From Dyella_B sp036746095 (GTDB taxonomy: Bacteria > Pseudomonadota > Gammaproteobacteria > Xanthomonadales > Rhodanobacteraceae), in assembly GCF_036746095.1 (NCBI RefSeq), contig NZ_DAIOEU010000004.1:78074-142073 (forward strand): a stretch of DNA of 64,000 nt, given 5' to 3'. Shown here piece by piece: positions 43,816 through 50,984 of this stretch. The translations under genes and the position numbers were made by a program. Position 1 is the first letter of the stretch. Every line of letters begins with the position of its first letter. The notes beneath the pieces were generated by a model, which worked only from the letters and a program-made list of their open reading frames with translations, did not search any database and was not told the DNA's origin.

Positions 43816-44553
43816 CTATACTTTAATTTTGTGTTTCATCATTGCATTCCATTCGACGTGGCCATGATAAATCCATGTGGCGTCAAAGCCAGGTTTATGG
43901 AATAGCGCCCAAGTCTGGCGTGGATGCACCCAATCTAGAATGGTGAACTCAAGGCCTGCGGCGTTTGCGATTAGCCTCATCGTCTCAGGTCGGTAGTGGA
44001 CGCAGCCTGGATAAATCCACCCGTTTTGCACACAATCGTCGTCTGCAATTAGAAATGTTGCCGCAATGACGCCGTACTCACTTAGGCGTCCTGATATCTC
44101 GTTGATCCATCTTTTTAATAAATCAGGCCCGCAATGACTGAAGATGGACTGCGCTAACGCAAAATCGAATTTAAGCTCTTGCGGTAAGGAAGCAGCAGAG
44201 TCAAAAAAATGAAAACGAGGATTTTTGATACCGACGAGATCCGAGCCAATCTCACGTTTGATTCCTTGTTCAACTAGCCATGCGTTGGGCTCAATACCCG
44301 TGTAACTTCCGGCGTTAAGATAAGGAATCAGCAGCCTACCAATGCGGAGGGATCCGCATCCTACGTCGAGTACTGAATGGTGTTGCCGAAGTCCCAATGA
44401 GGTTAACAGCCCAAATGCCATGGCCGACACTAAATCGTAGTCCTCTGGAGGACCTACGAACGCACGATAGTGGTTGCCGCCTGGGGGCAAGCCAAGGCCA
44501 AGGCTTTCTGGTTCAGGATCAGTTTTGTAGCTCTTCTTCTTAAAAAAAAGCAT
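43816..44553 (-). CDS. Class I SAM-dependent methyltransferase
   Basis: A 245-residue methyltransferase. Seen: motif I VLDVGCGSLRIGRLLIPYL (about 62-80), SYTGIEPN with the acidic residue of motif II, and FALAQSIFSHCGPD. It is transcribed leftward against the surrounding glycan genes and next to an IS remnant, so it may have been inserted separately. Methylation of a terminal sugar to stop chain growth and create the Wzt-recognised cap is one possible role; a small-molecule target is equally open. Confidence 0.82.
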   Translation of the reverse strand: MLFFKKKSYKTDPEPESLGLGLPPGGNHYRAFVGPPEDYDLVSAMAFGLLTSLGLRQHHSVLDVGCGSLRIGRLLIPYLNAGSYTGIEPNAWLVEQGIKREIGSDLVGIKNPRFHFFDSAASLPQELKFDFALAQSIFSHCGPDLLKRWINEISGRLSEYGVIAATFLIADDDCVQNGWIYPGCVHYRPETMRLIANAAGLEFTILDWVHPRQTWALFHKPGFDATWIYHGHVEWNAMMKHKIKV

Positions 44554-44988
44554 TGATCACTACTCGTCAAGTCGGTTCGACCACGCATCATAGCCCAAAT
44601 TTTCGGGGCTCGCGCGAACATTAATTTGAGGTGCTAGGACAAAGCTATCTTTTGGCGAAAAATAATGTTTTGGTAAAGAGCTTATCTAACTAAGTTTTTG
44701 ATAAAGCTGCGATCAACTTCCTCAAAAAGGACGCGAGGGATTTCTGCAGATATAAGGGGGGCGGCGAATGCTCGTATGGAACCTTACTTAATATCGGATG
44801 GGCTCGAGAAGGTGTTTTCATACAGCTGTTTTTTTTAAGTTGTGTCAACATATGACGTTAGTCACCTGGTCTTGCCGACCGGGAGGTGCGTGCATGATAT
44901 TGCTACGGAGGATAATCAAGATGTACTGTTCCTAAAAGTCGTATATTCACTTCAACTTCTTCAACGCTGGGCGGGACACAAGATAACA
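44554..44988. other. AT-rich divergent promoter region before cysD
   Basis: A 435-base gap between the leftward methyltransferase and cysD. It is AT-rich up to about 44850, with a T8 run near 44825-44833, and must hold promoters for both directions. A short leader-type reading frame lies at 44894-44935. The in-frame extension of cysD back to 44842 has no homology to CysD and is not treated as coding. Confidence 0.55.
44881..44935 (+). promoter_or_regulatory. Possible Cys-containing leader peptide before cysD
   Basis: GGAGG at 44882-44886 precedes an ATG at 44894 opening a 13-residue frame (MILLRRIIKMYCS, stop ending 44935). A second GGAGG at 44907-44911 precedes an internal ATG for MYCS. Both ribosome sites are stronger than that of cysD itself, 54 bases further on. 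A Cys codon directly before the stop is suggestive of cysteine-responsive leader control, but no attenuator hairpin was identified, so this is speculative. Confidence 0.25.
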
Positions 44989-45933
44989 ATGATAAGGCAA
45001 GACGAGAAGTCGAGTATCAAACAGATCGAGAATAACACTTTAAGCCATCTCAGCGGGCTGGAGGCCGAAAGCATTCATATATTGAGGGAGGTGGTTGCTA
45101 GTTTTCGTCGGCCGGTTATGCTTTATTCGATCGGCAAGGACTCCTCCGTGCTTCTTCATTTGCTGTACAAGGCGTTCTATCCAGCATCTCCTCCGATTCC
45201 ATTGCTGCATGTTGATACCACCTGGAAGTTTAGGGAAATGATCGCCTTCCGTGATCGGATTGCGGCAACTGGCAATATCAAGATGTTGGTTCATATCAAT
45301 GAAGAAGGGGTTCGCCAGGGCATTTCACCGTTTACGCACGGCTCAACTGTACACACCGATGTTATGAAGACAAATGCGCTTAAACAGGCGCTGGAGAGGT
45401 ATGGCTTCGATGCCGCCATTGGCGGCGCGCGGCGTGATGAGGAGGTGTCACGCGCGAAGGAGCGCGTCTTCTCCTTCCGCAACGTCAAGCATCACTGGGA
45501 TCCGAGGCGCCAGCGTCCCGAATTGTGGAACATCTATAACACCCATATCCATAAGGGCGAGACCGTGCGCGTGTTTCCATTGTCTAACTGGACGGAGATG
45601 GATGTATGGCAATACATACGAAGTGAGAATATACCCGTTGTACCGTTGTATTTTGCCAAGAAACGGCCTGTAGTGGAGAGGGACGGGGTACTGATTATGG
45701 TCGATGATGATCGCTTCGTACTTCGGAATGAGGAAAAGATTGAGCATCGCATGGTCCGTTTCCGTACCCTTGGGTGTTATCCGCTGACTGGGGCGATCGA
45801 ATCAAGCGCCAGCACCGTGGACGAGATCATCGCCGAAATGAGTGCCTCTAAATCCTCCGAGCGTCAGGGGCGGGTGATCGATCACGACCCTTCCGCGTCA
45901 ATGGAGCGTAAGAAGCATGAGGGCTACTTTTGA
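44989..45933 (+). CDS. cysD: Sulfate adenylyltransferase subunit 2
   Basis: A 314-residue CysD, slightly longer than the enterobacterial protein (about 302). Seen: LEAESIHILREVVA, the PP-loop YSIGKDSSVLLHL, PLLHVDTTWKFREM, GGARRDEEVSRAKER, and the C-terminal SERQGRVIDHD...MERKKHEGYF. The ATG at 44989 is the first start compatible with family length. With CysN it makes adenosine 5'-phosphosulfate from ATP and sulfate. It overlaps cysNC by one base. Confidence 0.95.
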   Translation: MIRQDEKSSIKQIENNTLSHLSGLEAESIHILREVVASFRRPVMLYSIGKDSSVLLHLLYKAFYPASPPIPLLHVDTTWKFREMIAFRDRIAATGNIKMLVHINEEGVRQGISPFTHGSTVHTDVMKTNALKQALERYGFDAAIGGARRDEEVSRAKERVFSFRNVKHHWDPRRQRPELWNIYNTHIHKGETVRVFPLSNWTEMDVWQYIRSENIPVVPLYFAKKRPVVERDGVLIMVDDDRFVLRNEEKIEHRMVRFRTLGCYPLTGAIESSASTVDEIIAEMSASKSSERQGRVIDHDPSASMERKKHEGYF

Positions 45934-47783
45934 TGTTGACATCCTTCACTCAGAGCCTTGGTCAGCTGCGTTTTATCACGTGCGGTAGCGTGGATGATGG
46001 TAAAAGCACTCTGCTTGGGCGGCTGCTCTACGATGCCGGCATGTTACCGGACGACCAGATCGAAGCACTTCGTCGCGATAGCCAGGGCTTGCATCCAGAA
46101 GGTGGTGTGCTGGATTTTTCATTGCTTATGGATGGTTTGGACGCGGAACGCCAGCAAGGTATTACCATCGACGTAGCGTATCGCTACTTTCATAGCGCAC
46201 GCCGTAGCTTTGTCGTTGCAGACTGCCCAGGGCACGAGCAATACACACGGAATATGGCTACGGGTGCCTCGCATGCTGATCTCGCTGTAGTGCTGGTCGA
46301 TGCGCGCAAGGGGCTGCTTGTGCAAACGCGTCGACATACCTATATCTGCGCTCTCTTGGGCATCCGGAAGGTAATCTTGGCGGTGAACAAGATGGATCTG
46401 GTGGGTTACCGCAAAGATATTTATGAGAGCATACGCGTTTCTTATGGTGAGCTGGCCGCTCAGCTAGGTATTGCCGAGGTGTATGCTTTGCCAGTAGCTG
46501 CATTGCGTGGCGATAACGTAGGCAGGCGGTCCGTTGAAATGACTTGGTATAGCGGTCCGACTCTGTTGGAACTACTTGAAACAATCGAGGTGAAGCCAGC
46601 TCAGGCAGCGGATTTCCGCATGCCAGTACAATGGGTGAACCGCCCCGATCAATCATTTCGCGGTTATGCAGGCACCATATGCGGTGGTCGCGTGCGAGTG
46701 GGAGACGAAATCTTAGTGCAGCCTGGTACGCAACGTGCGCATGTCGCTCGTATTGTTACGGCGGATGGTGATCTTCAAGAAGCGAGTGCTGGTCAGGCAG
46801 TCACCTTGACCTTGCATCGTGAAGTCGATATCAGTCGGGGTGAAATCATTGCTGACGCCGCCCGACCAGCGCCCGAGGCTGATCAGTTTGCGGCACATGT
46901 ACTGTGGATGGGCGATGAGCCACTTTTCCCCAATCGCGGTTACTGGATGAAGATTGGCCCACGCACGGTAAATGCGCGCGTCACTGTTATCAAGTATAAG
47001 GTGGATGTCAATACACAGGCGAAGCTGGCAGCGCATCGTCTAGAGTTGAATGAAGTGGGATACTGCAATATCGACTTAGACCAACCGATCGCATTTGAAA
47101 GCTATTCCACCAACCCCATGCTGGGCGGTTTCATTCTGATCGATCGGCAGAGCCACGATACCGTGGCGTGCGGCATGCTGGATTTTGCATTGCGCCGCGC
47201 AGGCAATGTGCACTGGCAACACCTGGATGTCGACAAAAAAACGCGCGCGCAAATCAAAGGCCAGCAGCCGCGCTGCCTGTGGTTTACAGGACTATCCGGT
47301 GCGGGCAAATCCACAGTCGCGAACCTGTTAGAACGTCGCCTAGCGGCGCTCGGTTGTCATACTTATCTGCTAGACGGGGACAACCTTCGTCATGGTCTCA
47401 ACCGTGATCTAGGTTTCACGCCGGAATCTCGTGTAGAGAACGTGCGACGCGTGGCGGAAGTGGCACACCTTATGGTTGACGCCGGATTGGTTGTACTAGT
47501 GTGTGTGATCTCGCCGTTTCGCAGCGAGCGTGAGTTCGCTAGAGGGCTTTTCGATGACGGCGAGTTTCTTGAGGTATTCGTAGATACCTCATTGGAAGAA
47601 TGCGAACGGCGTGATCCGAAGGGCTTGTATCGCAAGGCCCGGGCGGGGGAAATCAGCAACTTCACCGGTATCGATTCACCTTACGAGGTTCCTGAGTTGC
47701 CGGAAGTTCACCTGCAGACTCAGGACATGTTGTTGGACACAATGGTGGAGGTATTGGTGACGCGACTTTTACCTGGAGAATGA
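45933..47783 (+). CDS. cysNC: Bifunctional sulfate adenylyltransferase subunit 1 / adenylylsulfate kinase
   Basis: A 616-residue CysN-CysC fusion (NodQ type). The GTPase half (about 10-430) shows GSVDDGKSTLLGRLLYD, DCPGHEQYTRNMATG and NKMD; the APS-kinase half (about 445-616) shows FTGLSGAGKSTVANLLE and LLDGDNLRHGLNRDLGF. The ATG at 45933 shares its A with the cysD stop. The pair with CysD converts sulfate to PAPS, the universal sulfate donor. Neither PAPS reductase nor sulfite reductase is nearby; the context is a glycan locus with a sulfotransferase-like gene, which favours PAPS for sulfation. It may also serve cysteine synthesis. Confidence 0.95.
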   Translation: MLTSFTQSLGQLRFITCGSVDDGKSTLLGRLLYDAGMLPDDQIEALRRDSQGLHPEGGVLDFSLLMDGLDAERQQGITIDVAYRYFHSARRSFVVADCPGHEQYTRNMATGASHADLAVVLVDARKGLLVQTRRHTYICALLGIRKVILAVNKMDLVGYRKDIYESIRVSYGELAAQLGIAEVYALPVAALRGDNVGRRSVEMTWYSGPTLLELLETIEVKPAQAADFRMPVQWVNRPDQSFRGYAGTICGGRVRVGDEILVQPGTQRAHVARIVTADGDLQEASAGQAVTLTLHREVDISRGEIIADAARPAPEADQFAAHVLWMGDEPLFPNRGYWMKIGPRTVNARVTVIKYKVDVNTQAKLAAHRLELNEVGYCNIDLDQPIAFESYSTNPMLGGFILIDRQSHDTVACGMLDFALRRAGNVHWQHLDVDKKTRAQIKGQQPRCLWFTGLSGAGKSTVANLLERRLAALGCHTYLLDGDNLRHGLNRDLGFTPESRVENVRRVAEVAHLMVDAGLVVLVCVISPFRSEREFARGLFDDGEFLEVFVDTSLEECERRDPKGLYRKARAGEISNFTGIDSPYEVPELPEVHLQTQDMLLDTMVEVLVTRLLPGE

Positions 47784-47869
47784 AACGGGCACATCTGGCA
47801 CGCGAGCATCCACCGTAAACCCAGGCGTTATCATGCTTGCTTTCCGCACTGGCCAATCGGCTGACATTC

Positions 47870-49042
47870 ATGACAATAGGCCAAGATCAGTCTCCTTTCC
47901 TTGTCTTCGGCGCCCCCCGTTTCGATGAGGCGGAAATAGATGAGGTGCTGGCCTGCCTGCGCTCCGGCTGGTTGGGAACTGGGCCGCGGGTGGCGCAATT
48001 TGAGCGGGACTTTGCTGCTTTTCGGCGGGTCAAATCTACCCAGATGGCCGCCGTCAACTCGTGTACGGCAGCACTGCACGTGAGCATGCTTGCAGCGGGT
48101 ATCGAACCGGGCTCTGAGGTGATTACGACCCCGCTAACGTTCTGCGCGACTATCAATGCAATCTTGCATGCCGGGTTGGTGCCCGTATTGGCTGATGTCG
48201 ATCCTGTCACCCAAAACCTCGACCCCGACGCGATCGAGGCCGCCATTACTCTACGTACGCGAGCCATTTTGCCGGTGCACTTTGCCGGGCGGCCATGTGC
48301 CATGGATCGCATCATGGCTATTGCCCGTAAGCATGGCTTGATCGTTATCGAGGACTGTGCCCACGCCGTCGAGGCCGAGTTCCAAGGGCAGCCAGTGGGG
48401 ACGTTTGGCGATTTTGGCTGCTTCAGCTTTTACGTCACCAAAAACGTTGTTACTGGCGAGGGTGGGATGATCCTCGGGCGTAGCGAGGAGCAGATCGCCA
48501 GGGCAAAAGTGTTGGCACTGCATGGTATGAGCAAGGATGCCTGGCACCGCTTCGGTGACGAGGGTTACAAGCACTATCAAGTTGTGGAGTGTGGTTTCAA
48601 GTACAACATGATGGACTTGCAGGCGGCGCTCGGCTTGCATCAGCTCGCGCGGGTAGAAAAGAACTGGCAACGTCGCGATGAAATCTGGCGACATTACGAC
48701 GTCGCATTTGCTTCATTGCCTATCGTGCTTCCGATGTCCGGACAGGAGGGCATACGCCATGGTCGTCATCTTTACACCGTAATGATTGACGAGAAGCGTT
48801 GTGGTGTCAGCCGTGATGAATTTCTGGACGCGATGAATGTGGCCGGGATCGGTACGGGGGTGCATTATCTTTCCATTCCGGAGCACCCGTACTACCAGCA
48901 ACGATTTGGATGGCGGCCTGAGCAATGGCCGCGCGCCATGAAGCTTGGCCGCGAAACGATCAGTTTACCTCTCTCGCCTGCGCTATCTGATGCGGACGTT
49001 GAACGTGTGGTCGCTGCTGTAGAGCACATTCTCAGCGCTTGA
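47870..49042 (+). CDS. DegT/DnrJ/EryC1/StrS family sugar aminotransferase
   Basis: A 390-residue PLP enzyme. Seen: GWLGTGPRVAQFE, NSCTAALHVSMLAAGI, DVDPVTQNLDP, IEDCAHAVEAEFQG, and the PLP lysine in SFYVTKNVVTGEGG, then FGFKYNMMDLQAALGL-type residues. The ATG at 47870 begins just before the homology; an in-frame start at 47837 is weaker. It transfers an amino group to a nucleotide-linked keto-sugar, so the glycan probably contains an amino sugar. It lies 87 bases after cysNC and is the last rightward gene before etfA. Confidence 0.9.
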   Translation: MTIGQDQSPFLVFGAPRFDEAEIDEVLACLRSGWLGTGPRVAQFERDFAAFRRVKSTQMAAVNSCTAALHVSMLAAGIEPGSEVITTPLTFCATINAILHAGLVPVLADVDPVTQNLDPDAIEAAITLRTRAILPVHFAGRPCAMDRIMAIARKHGLIVIEDCAHAVEAEFQGQPVGTFGDFGCFSFYVTKNVVTGEGGMILGRSEEQIARAKVLALHGMSKDAWHRFGDEGYKHYQVVECGFKYNMMDLQAALGLHQLARVEKNWQRRDEIWRHYDVAFASLPIVLPMSGQEGIRHGRHLYTVMIDEKRCGVSRDEFLDAMNVAGIGTGVHYLSIPEHPYYQQRFGWRPEQWPRAMKLGRETISLPLSPALSDADVERVVAAVEHILSA

Positions 49043-49053
49043 TGGGATGAAAA

Positions 49054-49084
49054 CAAAAAAAGGCGGCATTGCTGCCACCCTTTT
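49054..49084. terminator. Bidirectional terminator between aminotransferase and etfA
   Basis: A GGCGGCA-TTGC-TGCCACC hairpin (49062-49079, one mismatched pair) is flanked by CTTTT on the right and a run of seven A's on the left, so it reads as an intrinsic terminator in both directions. It lies between convergent genes. Confidence 0.8.
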
Positions 49085-49102
49085 GCCAAGACTGTAGGGT
49101 TC

Positions 49103-50047
49103 TTAATCTATTGCCTGTTCGAGCTCCGGAATCAGCTTGAACAGGTCACCCACCAATCCAATGTCTGCGATTTCAAAGATGGGGGCTTCGGCATCCTTAT
49201 TAATGGCCACGATGGTGCCCGCATCCTTAATTCCAGTGAGGTGCTGGATGGCGCCCGAAATGCCTATTGCCATATACAGCTCGGGTGCGATGATCTTGCC
49301 CGTCTGGCCCACCTGCAGCTCGTTCGGGACATATCCGGCATCCACTGCTGCGCGGGAGGCGCCTACGGCAGCGCCGATCTTGTCGGCGAACTTGTAGATG
49401 ATCTCGAAGTTTTCCTTCGAACCCACGCCGCGGCCGCCGGAAACTACCTTGTTGGCGCTCTGCAGATCCGGGCGGTCGCTCTTGCCCTGCTTGAGTTCAA
49501 TGAAGCGGGTATGCGAAGGCAGTGCGACATCCAGGCTCAGCGCTTCGATCGAGGCGCTATTGGCGACGTTGGCAGCAGCAGGCCAGGAAGCGGTGCGAAT
49601 GGTTGCAACGATGATATGCGAAGGATCGGCCTGCACCGTGATGATGGCATTGCCGGCGTAGATCGGGCGCTTGAAGGTGTGGCTGTCTTCCACACTCATC
49701 ACGTCACTGACTTGCGCTACGCCCAGCAGGGCGGCTACGCGCGGAGCAACATCTTTGCCAAATGTCGTGGAGGGGGCGAACACATGGCTGTAACCAGCCG
49801 CGACCTGGGCGATTTGTGGTGCCAGCGCGGCAGCGAGAGGGTGCGCGTTTTCTGGGCGCTCGACCGTCAACACGCGGTTCACGCCCTGAATCTTGGCGGC
49901 TTCTGCGGCAATGGCATCCGCTTTGTCACTTAATACCAATACGTCGATTGCTTCGGGCTTGATCGCCGCCGCCGCGCTGATGGCGCGGGCGGTCGAGGAG
50001 TTCAGTTTGCCGTCCAGATGTTCGGCGATAACCAGGACCTTGCTCAT
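49103..50047 (-). CDS. etfA: Electron transfer flavoprotein subunit alpha
   Basis: A 314-residue ETF-alpha. Seen: N-terminal VLVIAEHLDGKLNSSTARA and the C-terminal FAD-binding block SGGRGVGSKENFE, GASRAAVDAGYVPNELQVGQTGKIIAPELY and GISGAIQHLTGIKD. With EtfB it carries electrons from acyl-CoA and other dehydrogenases to ETF-ubiquinone oxidoreductase. It lies 28 bases after etfB. In Xanthomonas this gene marks one border of the LPS locus. Confidence 0.96.
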   Translation of the reverse strand: MSKVLVIAEHLDGKLNSSTARAISAAAAIKPEAIDVLVLSDKADAIAAEAAKIQGVNRVLTVERPENAHPLAAALAPQIAQVAAGYSHVFAPSTTFGKDVAPRVAALLGVAQVSDVMSVEDSHTFKRPIYAGNAIITVQADPSHIIVATIRTASWPAAANVANSASIEALSLDVALPSHTRFIELKQGKSDRPDLQSANKVVSGGRGVGSKENFEIIYKFADKIGAAVGASRAAVDAGYVPNELQVGQTGKIIAPELYMAIGISGAIQHLTGIKDAGTIVAINKDAEAPIFEIADIGLVGDLFKLIPELEQAID

Positions 50048-50075
50048 GGATGTCTCCTTAGTGCTGGCCGGCTGC

Positions 50076-50822
50076 TTACAGCAGCCCTTTTTGCTTCAGA
50101 GCCGATACAAGTTCGGCGGCGTCCTTCACCATCACGCCCTTGCTCCGTTTGGCCGGGGCGGCATAGTGCATGGTCTTGAGTTGATCTTGCACATCTACAC
50201 CAAGCGAAGCGAATTCGATCGTGTCGATGGGCTTGGATTTGGCTTTCATGATGTCAGGCAGCTTGATGAAGCGAGGTTCGTTGAGGCGCAGGTCAGTTGT
50301 GATGACGGCCGGCAGTTCGGCTTCAATCGTTTCCAGGCCGGCGTCGACTTCACGCGTTACCGTGGCCTTGCCGCCGGCAATTTCCAGCTTGCTGGCAAAT
50401 GTGGCTTGTGGGCGATCCCACAGTGCCGCCAGCATTTGGCCGGTCTGGTTGGCGTCATCATCAATGGCTTGCTTGCCGAGAACTACCAGCCCGGGCTGCT
50501 CTTTCTCCACCAGCTTTAGGAACACGCGCGCCGCGGTAAGCGGCTGCACGGCATCTGCGGTGACGACATGGATGGCGCGGTTTGCGCCCATGGCCAAACC
50601 GTTGCGTAGATGTGCAGTGAGATCTGCTGGACCGATACCGACCACCACTACCTCTTCAGCGACCCCTTTTTCACGCAGGCGAAGAGCTTCTTCCAGGGCG
50701 ATATCGTCAAAGGGATTGGCGGAAAGTTTCACGCCATCCGTTACTACGCCCGTACCATCGGGCTTCACTTGGATGCGGACGTTGTAGTCCACGACACGCT
50801 TGTAGCCGACCAGGATTTTCAT
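50076..50822 (-). CDS. etfB: Electron transfer flavoprotein subunit beta
   Basis: A 248-residue ETF-beta. Seen: KILVGYKRVVDYNVRI, NPFDDIALEEALRL, the AMP-site VLGKQAIDDDANQTGQMLAALWDRPQ, and EVDAGLETIEAELPAVITTDLRLNEPR. It is the first gene of the etfBA pair; its promoter must lie in the 162-base gap 50823-50984. Confidence 0.96.
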   Translation of the reverse strand: MKILVGYKRVVDYNVRIQVKPDGTGVVTDGVKLSANPFDDIALEEALRLREKGVAEEVVVVGIGPADLTAHLRNGLAMGANRAIHVVTADAVQPLTAARVFLKLVEKEQPGLVVLGKQAIDDDANQTGQMLAALWDRPQATFASKLEIAGGKATVTREVDAGLETIEAELPAVITTDLRLNEPRFIKLPDIMKAKSKPIDTIEFASLGVDVQDQLKTMHYAAPAKRSKGVMVKDAAELVSALKQKGLL

Positions 50823-50984
50823 CGCCGATTCCTTGAGTTGCCGACGCCCACAGGGCGGTTGAACGTTTGTTTAAACGACTATTCTACCTGGATTCCTGGC
50901 ACCATGCGGGTGCGAATGGTTATGCGTGCTCGCCAGCCGGCACCCGCTGACATATCACCTGATGCCGGTGCGCGTGGATGGTGC

